Shown piece after piece: positions 1 to 7,900 of a stretch of 14,110 nt of DNA. The notes under the pieces are model-generated. The model was given only the letters and a program-made list of their open reading frames with translations, was not told where the DNA came from and did not search any database. Both the position numbers and the translations under genes were made by a program. Numbering within the stretch: the first letter of the stretch is position 1; each line of letters begins with the position of its first letter. This DNA comes from Sphingomonas sp. CCH21-G11 (lineage in GTDB: Bacteria > Pseudomonadota > Alphaproteobacteria > Sphingomonadales > Sphingomonadaceae). The stretch covers positions 1 through 14,110 of the forward strand of contig NZ_LSHX01000009.1 of assembly GCF_001555965.1 (NCBI RefSeq), written 5' to 3'.

Positions 1-38
1 CCCCCGCCGCGCCCGTCCGTGCGCAACGCCACACAGCT

Positions 39-56
39 CGCAACTTCCGCAACTTC
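39..56. repeat. Two tandem copies of a 9-base unit
   Basis: The unit CGCAACTTC occurs twice back to back (39-47 and 48-56) in the leader region upstream of tyrS. A third partial copy, CAACTTC, lies near 106-112. The repeat is visible directly. No function can be assigned, and it may only be a short duplication in skewed GC-rich DNA. Confidence 0.6.
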
Positions 57-88
57 GCCCCCGCGCGCGCCACCCGGTACCACCCCGA

Positions 89-109
89 CAGTGTCAACCC
101 AGTGTCAAC
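89..109. repeat. Direct repeat CAGTGTCAAC, two copies 11 bases apart
   Basis: CAGTGTCAAC is present at 89-98 and again at 100-109, so the copies repeat at 11 bases, about one helical turn. Read on the minus strand, each copy contains TTGACAC, a perfect -35-like sequence. No convincing -10 element follows at the right distance on that strand. The pair could be an operator upstream of tyrS or part of a divergent promoter for a gene left of the window. It is reported as a repeat only. Confidence 0.6.
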
Positions 110-133
110 TTCCGCCGCGCCGCCACGCGCCGC

Positions 134-162
134 ATGACACCCGCCCCCGCCTTCGCTATGGG
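134..162 (+). promoter_or_regulatory. Likely tyrS promoter, near-leaderless
   Basis: ATGACAC (134-140, compare TTGACGS) is followed by a 14-base spacer and GCTATGGG (155-162, compare GCTANAWC). This matches the housekeeping sigma consensus known from Caulobacter. The expected transcription start is near 169, only about three bases before the tyrS ATG at 172, and no Shine-Dalgarno sequence precedes that ATG. The elements are visible; the promoter and the leaderless mRNA are inferred. Confidence 0.5.
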
Positions 163-171
163 CGCGCAACC

Positions 172-1401
172 ATGACTGACGCCTCCTCCGATCTCGTCCG
201 GCTGCTCACCTCGCGCGGCTATGTCCATCAGATGACCGACGCGGCGGCGCTCGACGCGCTCGCCGTGAAACAGGTCGTGCCCGGCTATATCGGTTTCGAT
301 CCCACCGCGCCGTCGCTGCATGTCGGCAGCCTGGTTCAGATCATGCTGCTGCGCCGGCTCCAGCAATCGGGGCACAAGCCGATCGTGCTGATGGGCGGCG
401 GCACCGGCAAGGTCGGCGATCCCAGCTTCAAGGACGAAGCACGCAAGCTGATGACGGCGGAGACGATCGCGGCGAACATCGCGTCGATCCGCACCGTGTT
501 CGAACGCTTTCTGACCTTCGGGGATGGCCCGACCGACGCGGTGCTGCTCGACAATGCCGAATGGCTCGACCGGCTGGAATATATCCCCTTCCTGCGCGAC
601 ATCGGCCAGCATTTCTCGGTCAACCGGATGCTTAGCTTCGATTCGGTCAAGCTCAGGCTCGATCGCGAACAATCGCTCAGCTTCCTCGAATTCAACTATA
701 TGATCCTCCAGGCCTATGATTTCCTGGAACTGAACCGCCGCTTCGGCTGCCGGCTGCAACTGGGCGGGTCGGATCAGTGGGGTAATATCGTCAACGGCAT
801 CGAACTCACCCGCCGCGTGGCCGGTGCGGAGGTCTATGGCGTCACCACCCCGCTCATTACCACGGCGGACGGCGGCAAGATGGGCAAGACCATGTCGGGC
901 GCAGTGTGGCTGAACGAGGGCGCGTTGCCCGCCTATGATTACTGGCAATTCTGGCGCAACACCGACGACCGCGATGTCGGCCGCTTCCTGCGCCTGTTCA
1001 CCGACCTGCCCCTGGACGAAATCGCCCGGCTGGAGGCGCTGGAAGGCGCCGAGATCAACGAGGCGAAGAAGGTGCTTGCCAATGCGGCCACCGCCATGTG
1101 CCGCGGCCGCGACGCCGCCGAAGCAGCCGCGGAAACCGCGCGCCGGACCTTTGAGGAGGGCGCGGCCGGCGGTGCGCTGCCCGTGCTTCCGGTGGCGGGG
1201 GGCCGGATAGCGCTGGTCGATGCGCTGGTCGGGCTGGGCTTTGCCGCGTCGAAGGGCGAGGCGCGGCGGCTGATCAAGGGCGGCGGCGCGCGGGTCGAGG
1301 GGGAGAAGGTGGCCGATGAGGCCGCGACCGTGGCGGTTGCGGGCGAGGTGCGCGTCTCGGCGGGCAAGAAGCATCACGGGCTGCTGCGCCCGGCGGGGTG
1401 A
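172..1401 (+). CDS. tyrS: Tyrosine--tRNA ligase
   Basis: The 409-residue product is a class I aminoacyl-tRNA synthetase that charges tRNA-Tyr with tyrosine in the cytoplasm, using ATP. The catalytic domain has the HIGH-type motif H50-V-G-S53, the bacterial TyrRS motif GGSDQWGN (residues 198-205) and the KMSKS-type loop K236-M-G-K-T240. The C-terminal part, roughly residues 347-406, is an S4 RNA-binding domain. Length is usual for bacterial TyrRS. The frame stays open upstream to position 19, but the extra residues are proline- and arginine-rich, unlike the family. The ATG at 172 gives the family's usual N-terminus and lies just after a promoter-like -10 element. There is no good Shine-Dalgarno sequence, so translation may be leaderless. 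The identification is very secure. Confidence 0.97.
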   Translation: MTDASSDLVRLLTSRGYVHQMTDAAALDALAVKQVVPGYIGFDPTAPSLHVGSLVQIMLLRRLQQSGHKPIVLMGGGTGKVGDPSFKDEARKLMTAETIAANIASIRTVFERFLTFGDGPTDAVLLDNAEWLDRLEYIPFLRDIGQHFSVNRMLSFDSVKLRLDREQSLSFLEFNYMILQAYDFLELNRRFGCRLQLGGSDQWGNIVNGIELTRRVAGAEVYGVTTPLITTADGGKMGKTMSGAVWLNEGALPAYDYWQFWRNTDDRDVGRFLRLFTDLPLDEIARLEALEGAEINEAKKVLANAATAMCRGRDAAEAAAETARRTFEEGAAGGALPVLPVAGGRIALVDALVGLGFAASKGEARRLIKGGGARVEGEKVADEAATVAVAGEVRVSAGKKHHGLLRPAG

Positions 1402-1502
1402 GGGTTTCGGCTGGTCGCATGCGGGTGCGATTCACCGCTTGCTAACCCTGTTCATTGCGGCGCTGTTCACGCCTGTCGCCCTAGCCTGGTGCCCAGCCTG
1501 TT

Positions 1503-1508
1503 AAGGGA
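1503..1508 (+). promoter_or_regulatory. Shine-Dalgarno of the PilZ gene
   Basis: AAGGGA lies 8 bases before the ATG at 1517. A second in-frame ATG at 1523 would be 14 bases away. The spacing therefore favours 1517 as the start. Confidence 0.6.
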
Positions 1509-1516
1509 ATTCACGC

Positions 1517-1837
1517 ATGGCGATGCGAGCGACCAATCTGGCCATTGTCGACCAGCGCGCCGTCGAACGCGACGAGGTGCATTACCGCGCCCGCGCCTTC
1601 GGCCCCGATGCGCGGCCGATCAACCTGCTTGTCGTCAACATCTCGCCCCACGGCCTGATGGCGCGATGCGAGGATGAATACGCCCCCGGCACCCGCATCC
1701 GCATCAACATGCCGGTGATCGGCGTGACCGTGGCGGAGGTGCGCTGGTGGCTCGGCGGGCGGATGGGCTGTCAGTTCGAACAGCCGATCGACCGCGCCAG
1801 CTATTACGAACTGCTCGCCGGCCTGCTCCGCCGCTGA
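1517..1837 (+). CDS. Single-domain PilZ protein (c-di-GMP binding)
   Basis: This 106-residue protein is essentially one PilZ domain. Such proteins bind cyclic di-GMP and pass the signal on by protein contact, often affecting motility or surface polysaccharide. Both ligand motifs can be placed: an RxxxR motif at R14-A-V-E-R18 and the [D/N]xSxxG motif N41-I-S-P-H-G46, with beta-strand-like sequence between and after. There is no signal peptide, membrane segment or second domain, so it should be cytosolic. It has its own Shine-Dalgarno site and a 115-base upstream gap after tyrS, so separate transcription is likely. I saw no clear promoter in that gap. It converges on the YdcZ-like gene 8 bases away. 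The domain call is firm, but the downstream target is unknown. Confidence 0.85.
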   Translation: MAMRATNLAIVDQRAVERDEVHYRARAFGPDARPINLLVVNISPHGLMARCEDEYAPGTRIRINMPVIGVTVAEVRWWLGGRMGCQFEQPIDRASYYELLAGLLRR

Positions 1838-1850
1838 TCCCTGGATCAGC
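1833..1850. repeat. Perfect inverted repeat holding both convergent stop codons
   Basis: GCTGATCC (1833-1840), CT, then GGATCAGC (1843-1850) form an 8-base perfect inverted repeat. The TGA of the PilZ gene (1835-1837) and the TGA of the opposing YdcZ-like gene (complement of 1846-1848) sit at equivalent places in the two arms. It could act as a small two-way terminator. There is no T-run on either strand and the stem is weak, so a terminator role is only inferred. Confidence 0.5.
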
Positions 1851-2289
1851 CCCGGCGCAGCATCAGCGCGACGCCCGCCAGCAACAGCACCAATCCCGCC
1901 AGCCGCACCGGCGTGACCGGTGAACGGGCAAGCCCAAGCAGCCCGAACTGGTCGATGACCAGCGCCGCGGTCAGCTGCGTCCCGATCGCCAGCGTCAGCA
2001 TCGTCGCCAGCCCCAGCCGCGGTGCCGCATAGGCGGCGGCGCTGACGAACACCGCGCCGTACAGCCCGCCCAGCCACGACCACCACGGCACCTGGCGCAG
2101 TCCCGCAATCGATCCCCGGTCGCTGAACGCCCACACGACCAGCAGGATCGCGGTGCCCACCGCGAACGAAATCAGCGCCGCCAGCAGCACCGATCCCGAC
2201 GCCCGCGCCAGCACCGCGTTGGTCGGCGGCTGGATCGCGATGCCGATGCCGGCGATCAGCGTCATCAGGATGGGCAGAAGCAATTGCAT
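1846..2289 (-). CDS. DMT-superfamily YdcZ/DUF606-type membrane protein
   Basis: The 147-residue product is very hydrophobic, with about five membrane-spanning segments. It shows the DUF606/YdcZ pattern: an N-terminal helix with GIGIAIQPPTNAVLA, then PWWSWLGGLYGAVFV near the middle, PRLGLATMLTLAIG after it, and a last helix ending in an arginine-rich tail. Members are small inner-membrane proteins related to drug/metabolite transporters. Substrates are mostly unknown, so none is assigned. The frame is open further upstream, but those residues are polar and overlap recG. The ATG at 2289 begins at the first hydrophobic helix and lies 22 bases after the recG stop, so it is probably co-transcribed with recG. 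AGGGG is present but very close to the ATG. A copy of one short sequence lies at each end of this gene, which could mean it was inserted behind recG. Confidence 0.8.
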   Translation of the reverse strand: MQLLLPILMTLIAGIGIAIQPPTNAVLARASGSVLLAALISFAVGTAILLVVWAFSDRGSIAGLRQVPWWSWLGGLYGAVFVSAAAYAAPRLGLATMLTLAIGTQLTAALVIDQFGLLGLARSPVTPVRLAGLVLLLAGVALMLRRG

Positions 2290-2304
2290 GGCCCCTGCGC
2301 TACG

Positions 2305-2316
2305 CCAGGGATCAGC
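2305..2316. repeat. Inverted copy of the sequence at the PilZ stop codon
   Basis: CCAGGGATCAGC here is the exact reverse complement of GCTGATCCCTGG at 1833-1844. The two 12-base copies bracket the YdcZ-like gene. This copy spans the recG stop codon (complement of 2312-2314). In addition, GGATCAGCCC is a direct repeat at 1843-1852 and 2309-2318, so recG and the YdcZ-like gene end in the same ten bases, GGGCTGATCC, read along the coding strand. Confidence 0.6.
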
Positions 2317-4372
2317 CCGACCGCAACAGCGCGACCGCCGAATCCCGCTCGAACAGATACAAGGCGATTCTTGCCGCCGCCCCGCGCGCACCTTCAAGCC
2401 CGCCGTCGCGGTCGATCAGCAACCGCGCGTCCCCGGTCGCCGGCGGCAGCAGCTCGGCCAGCATCTCGGGCGTCGCCAGCCGGTATTGCGCCTCCCCCGA
2501 CTGCCGCGTGCCCAGAAGCTCACCCGCGCCGCGGAGCCGCAGGTCCTCCTCGGCGATGCGGAAGCCGTCATTGGTCTCGCGCATCAACGCCAGCCGCGCC
2601 CGCGATGTCTCACTGAGCGCATTGCCGCGCAGCAGCACGCACACCGACTTGCCCCCGCCACGCCCCACCCGCCCGCGCAGCTGGTGCAGCTGGGCCAGGC
2701 CAAAGCGGTCCGCAGCCTCGATCACGATCAGCGTCGCGTTGGGCACGTCGACCCCCACCTCGATCACCGTCGTCGCCACCAGCACGCCAAGCTGGCCCGC
2801 GGCAAAGCGCGTCATCACCGCGTCCTTGTCCGCCGGCTTCATCCGCCCGTGGATCAACCCCACCCGGTCGCCGAACCGCGCGCGCAGCGCTTCGGCCCGC
2901 GCCTCGGCGGCGGCAAGGTCGCTCTTCTCGCTCTCCTCGACCAGCGGGCACACCCAATAGGCCTGGCCACCGCCCGACAGATGCCGCGCCAGCCCGTCGA
3001 CCACCTCACCCAGCCGGTCCTCGCTGATCACGCTGGTCTGGATCGGCTCGCGCCCCGGCGGCATCTCGTCCAGCCGGCTGACGTCCATCTCGCCATATTG
3101 GGCGAGCGTCAGCGTGCGCGGGATCGGGGTCGCCGTCATCACCAGCAGGTGCGGCGGCCGCTCCGCCTTGGCCTGCAGCATCATCCGCTGGGCGACGCCG
3201 AACCGGTGCTGCTCATCCACCACCACCAGTCCCAGATCCTTGTAGCGCACCGCGTCCTGAAAGATCGCATGGGTCCCGACCAAGATGTCGATCGACCCGT
3301 CGGCAAGCCCCATCAGCGTGGCTTCGCGCGCCCGCCCCTTGTCGCGCCCAGTCAGCACGGCAACGTGGATGCCAAGGCCCGACAGCATCCGGCTGAGCGT
3401 GTCATAGTGCTGGCGCGCCAGGATCTCCGTCGGCGCCAGCATCGCCCCCTGCGCGCCCGCCTCGACCGCGATCAGCAGCGCCATGATCGCGACCAAGGTC
3501 TTGCCCGATCCGACATCGCCCTGCAGCAGCCGCAGCATCGGCTGCGTCTGTGCCAGATCGCCCTCGATCTCCGCGATCGTGCGCGCCTGCGCGCCCGTCG
3601 GCGCATAGGGCAGGTCCAGCCGCGCGCGCAGCCGCCCGTCGCCGGTCAGCGCGCGCCCCCGCTTCGCCCGCGCCGCGCCGCGCACGAGCATCAGCGCCAG
3701 CTGGTTGGCGAACACCTCGTCATAGGCCAGCCGCTCGCGCGCCTTTGCATCCGCCGGGTCGGCATGGATGCGCGCGACTGCCTCGCGCCAGCCGGGCCAG
3801 CCATGCTGCGCCTTCAGCCCCGGCTCGATCCATTCAGGCAGCACCGGCGCGCGCGCGATCGCCTGTTCGGCGAGCTGGGCGATCCGGCGCGAGGTGATCC
3901 CCTCCGACATCGGATAGACCGCCTCGCGCATTGCCAGCGCGCCGGTGTCGTCGGGGTCGCCGACATAGTCGGGATGGACGATCTGCAGCTCCTGGCCATA
4001 GCTCTCCAGCTTGCCCGAGACGCGACGCGGCTCATTGAGCGGAAACAGCTTCTTCACCCAGGCGGAATTGCCGCCGAAATAGACGAGCGCCACGTGATTG
4101 CCGGCCATGTCGACCGCGCGCACCCGGGTCGGTCCGCGACCGGCGCTGGTGCGGATGTCGACCGGGGTCAGGGTGATCGCGATGACGCGGCCTGTATCGG
4201 TGATGTCGAGTTCGTCACGCGGCAGCCGGTCGATCCACCCGGTGGGCAGGTGGAACAGCACATCGACGATGCGCGCCAGCCCCAGCCGCTCGAGCGGGCG
4301 CGCCAGCGCCGGGCCGATGCCTTTCAGCGCCGTCACCTCGGCAAACAACGGGTTGAGCAGATCGGGGCGCAT
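2312..4372 (-). CDS. recG: ATP-dependent DNA helicase RecG
   Basis: This 686-residue SF2 motor reverses stalled replication forks and migrates branched DNA, including Holliday junctions. The N-terminal third carries a short helical region and the OB-fold wedge domain that grips branched DNA (roughly residues 50-150). The helicase core follows with Walker A G285-D-V-G-S-G-K-T292, the DExH box D386-E-Q-H389, TATPIPRTL, and motif VI QLHQLRGRVGR. A TRG-type translocation motif, FRIAEEDLRLRGAGELLG, sits near the C-terminus. Length is normal for RecG. The ATG at 4372 gives the usual alphaproteobacterial N-terminus, MRPDLLNPLFAEVTALKGIG, and lies just past a strong -10 element. The YdcZ-like gene follows 22 bases downstream. 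The divergent neighbours are sdhE and mfd; Mfd carries a RecG-like motor. Confidence 0.97.
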   Translation of the reverse strand: MRPDLLNPLFAEVTALKGIGPALARPLERLGLARIVDVLFHLPTGWIDRLPRDELDITDTGRVIAITLTPVDIRTSAGRGPTRVRAVDMAGNHVALVYFGGNSAWVKKLFPLNEPRRVSGKLESYGQELQIVHPDYVGDPDDTGALAMREAVYPMSEGITSRRIAQLAEQAIARAPVLPEWIEPGLKAQHGWPGWREAVARIHADPADAKARERLAYDEVFANQLALMLVRGAARAKRGRALTGDGRLRARLDLPYAPTGAQARTIAEIEGDLAQTQPMLRLLQGDVGSGKTLVAIMALLIAVEAGAQGAMLAPTEILARQHYDTLSRMLSGLGIHVAVLTGRDKGRAREATLMGLADGSIDILVGTHAIFQDAVRYKDLGLVVVDEQHRFGVAQRMMLQAKAERPPHLLVMTATPIPRTLTLAQYGEMDVSRLDEMPPGREPIQTSVISEDRLGEVVDGLARHLSGGGQAYWVCPLVEESEKSDLAAAEARAEALRARFGDRVGLIHGRMKPADKDAVMTRFAAGQLGVLVATTVIEVGVDVPNATLIVIEAADRFGLAQLHQLRGRVGRGGGKSVCVLLRGNALSETSRARLALMRETNDGFRIAEEDLRLRGAGELLGTRQSGEAQYRLATPEMLAELLPPATGDARLLIDRDGGLEGARGAAARIALYLFERDSAVALLRSG

Positions 4373-4383
4373 GACTATCTGCC

Positions 4384-4411
4384 GCTATATAGCCTGACGA
4401 CGTACAGTCGA
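4384..4411 (-). promoter_or_regulatory. Likely recG promoter
   Basis: On the minus strand TCGACTG (complement of 4405-4411) precedes GCTATATAGC (4384-4393) by 11 bases, close to the TTGACGS-N10-14-GCTANAWC consensus. The -10 sequence is itself a perfect palindrome and so could in principle read both ways. The predicted transcription start is near 4379, about seven bases before the recG ATG, leaving no room for a normal Shine-Dalgarno site. Promoter activity is inferred. Confidence 0.55.
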
Positions 4412-4414
4412 TTC

Positions 4415-4534
4415 CCCGCTCATCCTGAGTAGCGACTGAGCGAAGTCGAAGGCGCGTATCGAAGGACACAGAACCCGGGCGCGTCCTTCGATACGGGTCT
4501 TCGCCAAGCTCAGCCCCTACTCAGGATGAGCGGG
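4415..4534. repeat. 120-base interrupted palindrome (REP-like intergenic repeat)
   Basis: The outer arms 4415-4432 and 4517-4534 are perfectly complementary over 18 bases (CCCGCTCATCCTGAGTAG with its reverse complement). Inner arms 4456-4467 (GTATCGAAGGAC) and 4483-4494 are complementary over 12 bases, and the sequence between them is partly complementary. The element starts just upstream of the recG -35 region and ends about 85 bases before sdhE. I recall similar ATCCTGAGTAG / TCGAAGGAC palindromes as dispersed repeats in sphingomonad genomes. That is memory, not a search result. It has no coding capacity. As RNA it could fold into a long hairpin. Confidence 0.85.
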
Positions 4535-4618
4535 TTGGTTGAAGTTGTCCGGCTGAGCATCCCAGCCGACTGCGCTTGCCAGCGCCGCCGGCCCATCGTC
4601 ATTGGAGCCTAGCCGCAC

Positions 4619-4927
4619 ATGGACCGCGACACCCGTATCAAGCGCCTGCGCTTTCGCGCCTGGCATCGCGGCACCAAGGAGGCCGACCTGCTGATCGGCG
4701 GGTTTTTCGACCGCCACCATGCGCAGTGGGACATGGCCGAGATCGACTGGTTCGAGGCGCTGCTGGAGGAACAGGATGTCGACATCATGGCGTGGGCGAT
4801 CGGCACGGCGCCGGTGCCGGAGCGGTTCGCGGGCGCGATGATGGAGCGGATGCACGCGCTGGACTACATCCCGATCGCGACAGACTCGCTCTCACCTTCA
4901 GGGGAGAGGGGAAGCCCGGCTTTCTGA
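4619..4927 (+). CDS. sdhE: FAD assembly factor SdhE (succinate dehydrogenase assembly factor 2)
   Basis: The 102-residue protein belongs to the SdhE/Sdh5 (YgfY, formerly DUF339) family. It helps attach FAD covalently to the SdhA subunit of succinate dehydrogenase, and in some bacteria to fumarate reductase, in the cytoplasm. The family signature RGxxE is present as R17-G-T-K-E21, followed by the typical ADLLIGGFFDRH helix and the DIMAWAIG stretch. TTGGAG (4602-4607) lies 11 bases before the ATG. Family members usually stop near residue 86-90. Here the last 14 or so residues (about D89 to F102, serine-, glycine- and proline-rich) come from the hairpin repeat that starts near 4885. The tail is therefore probably non-native. 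mfd begins 69 bases downstream on the same strand, so they may share a transcript. Confidence 0.92.
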   Translation: MDRDTRIKRLRFRAWHRGTKEADLLIGGFFDRHHAQWDMAEIDWFEALLEEQDVDIMAWAIGTAPVPERFAGAMMERMHALDYIPIATDSLSPSGERGSPAF

Positions 4928-4978
4928 TTTCCGCTCTTTATTCCCCCTCTCCCAACCCTCTCCCCGTGGGGGAGAGGG
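4889..4978. repeat. Two-hairpin repeat covering the sdhE end and the sdhE-mfd gap
   Basis: The first hairpin is CTCTCACC (4889-4896), TTCA, GGGGAGAG (4901-4908), with one mismatch. The second is CCCTCTCCCC (4956-4965), GTG, GGGGAGAGGG (4969-4978), a perfect 10-base stem. Both share the GGGGAGAGGG core and lie in the same orientation about 70 bases apart. The first lies inside the sdhE reading frame. The second is followed by CTTCTTGCTT and could weakly terminate or protect the sdhE transcript. CTCTCCCC/GGGGAGAG elements of this kind are common intergenic repeats in sphingomonads, as far as I recall. Confidence 0.75.
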
Positions 4979-4996
4979 CTTCTTGCTTGAGATCTC

Positions 4997-7900
4997 ATGC
5001 CGCAACTCGATGCCATCCTTGCTGCCCGCGCCCCGCTGACCCTGGCGGGCGTGCCGACGGGCTTCCAGCCCGCGCTGCTCGCCGACCTGGCGCGCGCGGC
5101 GCGGGGTGGCGCGGTGTTCATCGCGCCCGACGAAGCGTCGATGCGCAGCATCGAGACGACCGCGCCCTATTTCGCGCCCGAGCTGGACGTGCTGTGCTTT
5201 CCGGCCTGGGACTGCCTGCCCTATGACCGCGCGTCGCCGACATTGCGGGTCATGGCGGAGCGACTGGCGACGCTCCACCGCCTGCAGCAAAAGCCCGATC
5301 GCCCGCGCCTGATCCTGACCACGGTCAACGCGGCGATCCAGCGCACGCTGACCCCGTTCCGCATCCGCCAGCTGGTCGCCCGGCTTGCGCCGGGCGAGCG
5401 CATCTCGCTCGACCGGCTGTCGCAGCTGCTCCAGGCCAATGGCTATCATCGCGTCGATACCGTCCATGACGCCGGCGAGTTCGCGGTGCGCGGCGGGCTG
5501 GTCGATCTGTTCCCCTCGGGCTCCGAACAAGGGCTGCGGCTCGACTTTTTCGGCGACGAGATCGAAAGCGTGCGGACCTTCGACCCCGCCGACCAGCGCA
5601 CCACCGGCCGGGTCGACGGCTTCACCCTGCTGCCCGCGTCGGAAGCCCTGCTCGACGAGGACAGCGTCAAGCGGTTCCGTGCCGGCTATCGGGAACGCTT
5701 CGGCGCGACCGCGACCGGCGATCCGCTCTATCAAGCGATCAGCGACGGGCGGCGGCTGGCGGGGATGGAGCATTGGCTGCCGCTGTTCGAGGAACGGCTG
5801 GAGACGCTGTTCGACCATCTGCCCGCCGATGCGGTGATCCTGCGAGATGGTGCGGGCCAGGCCGCGGCCGAGCAGCGGTTCGAGGCGATCGCCGACTATC
5901 AGGCCAATCGCGTGCGCGCCCAGTCGTCCGACCCGGGCAGCTATCGCCCGCTCGGCACCGACCAGCTCTATCTGCTCGCCGACGAATGGCAGCGCCGCCT
6001 GGGCGACGCGCCCGCGCACCTCACTACCAGCTTTCACGAGCCGGAAAGCAAGACGGTGCTCGATTTCCAGGTCGATGGCCCGCGCGACTTCGCGCCCGAG
6101 CGAACCGGCGGCCAGAATGTCTATGACGCGGCGGTCGATCATGTCGCGGCGCTGCGCAAAGCCGGCAAGCGTCCGATCCTCGCCAGCTACTCCATCGGCG
6201 CCCGCGAGCGGTTGTCGGGGTTGCTCGCCGATCATGGGCTGAAGACCACCCGGCTGGTCGATGGCTGGCAGGAAGCACTAGGCGCAGCGGCCAGCATCGT
6301 CCCGCTCATCGTCCTGCCGCTCGACCATGGCTTCACCACCCCCGATGTCGCGCTGCTGACCGAGCAGGACATGCTGGGCGACCGGCTGGTGCGGCGGCGC
6401 AAGCGCAAGAAGTCGACCGATGCGTTCCTGAACGAGCTGGCAACGCTGTCGCCCGGCGATCTGGTGGTCCACGCCGATCACGGCATCGGGCGCTATGAGG
6501 GGCTGACCCAGATCCCGGTGCAGCAGGCCCCGCATGATTGCGTGGCACTCAGCTATGCCGGCGGCGATAAGCTCTACGTGCCGGTCGAGAATCTCGAAGT
6601 CCTCTCGCGTTACGGCGCGAATGAGGAAGGCGCGTCGCTCGACAAATTGGGCGGCGAGGCATGGCAGCGGCGCAAGAGCCGGATGAAAGAGCGCATCCGC
6701 GAAATCGCCGGTGAGCTGATCGCCACCGCCGCCGCCCGCGCGCTGCGCCCCGGCGACGTCGCTGAGCCGGACGCCAGCGGCTATCCCGCCTTCCTCGACC
6801 GCTTTCCCTATGAGGAAACCGAGGATCAGGACCGCGCGATCGCCGATGTCTTGGACGACTTAAGCGCCGGCAAGCCAATGGACCGGCTGATCGTCGGCGA
6901 TGTCGGATTCGGCAAGACCGAGGTCGCGCTGCGCGCCGCGTTCGTGGCGGCGATGGCCGGGATGCAGGTGGCGATCATCTGCCCGACCACATTGCTCGCC
7001 CGCCAGCATTTCCAGAACTTCAAGGCGCGGTTCGAGGGGTTTCCGATCGAGGTCGGGCGCCTCTCCCGCCTCGTCACCGCGGCCGAGGCCAAGGCGACCA
7101 AGGAGGGGCTGGCGGCGGGGACGATCGACGTCGTCATCGGCACCCATGCGCTGCTCGCCAAGGGGCTGGAGTTCAAGCGCCTGGGCCTGGTGGTCGTCGA
7201 TGAGGAACAGCGCTTCGGCGTCACCCACAAGGAGCGGCTGAAGGCGCTGAAGGCCAATGTCCATGTGCTGACGCTCACCGCGACGCCGATCCCGCGCACG
7301 CTGCAGATGGCGATGTCGGGCCTGCGCGACCTGTCGGTCATCCAGACGCCGCCGGTCGATCGCCTCGCGGTGCGCACCTATGTAATGCCGTGGGATCCGG
7401 TGGTGCTGCGCGAGGCATTGCTGCGCGAGCATTATCGCGGCGGCCAGGCCTATTTCGTCACCCCGCGCATCGCCGACCTGCCCGACATCGAGGAGTTCCT
7501 GCGCAAGGACGTGCCCGAAATCAGCTTCGTCGTCGCGCACGGCCAGATGAGCCCGACCGAAGTCGAGGAGCGGATGTCGGCATTCTACGACAAGCGCTAC
7601 GACGTGCTGCTCTCGACCACGATCGTCGAATCCGGGCTCGATATTCCCAGCGCCAACACGCTCATCATCAACCGCGCCGACAAGTTCGGCCTCGCCCAGC
7701 TTTACCAGCTGCGCGGGCGCGTCGGGCGCGCCAAGACGCGCGCCTATGCCTATTTCACCACCCCACCCCAGCGCATCGTCACCGAAGCGGCGGACAAGCG
7801 GCTGAAGGTGCTGTCCGACCTGGAGTCCCTGGGTGCAGGGTTCCAGCTTGCCAGCCACGACCTCGACCTGCGCGGTGCGGGCAATTTGCTCGGCGACGAG

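Noticed and set aside
74..97. A divergent minus-strand promoter using TTGACAC at 91-97
   Set aside because: The only -10-like sequence (GGTACC) lies about 9 bases away, too close. The -35-like repeat is therefore reported only as a repeat.
94..1377. A 427-codon open frame on the minus strand opposite tyrS
   Set aside because: It overlaps the whole of a confidently identified tyrS and has shadow-frame composition with no recognisable domain.
1402..1516. A promoter or CtrA-type site (GCTAACC near 1441) upstream of the PilZ gene
   Set aside because: I could not find a -35/-10 pair with acceptable spacing, and the CtrA-like match is only a half site.
2153..4432. A 759-codon open frame on the plus strand opposite recG
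   Set aside because: It is antisense to a clear recG, is dominated by Arg, Gln, His and Pro, and shows no family motif. It is a shadow of high-GC third-position bias.
4956..4990. The 10-base GC-rich hairpin before mfd as an intrinsic terminator of sdhE
   Set aside because: The stem is strong but the following sequence is only loosely T-rich, and the hairpin core matches a repeat. It is listed as a repeat with a possible terminating effect.
4898..6235. A 445-codon minus-strand frame opposite the start of mfd
   Set aside because: It is antisense to conserved mfd sequence, has no motif, and runs through the hairpin repeat at its start side.
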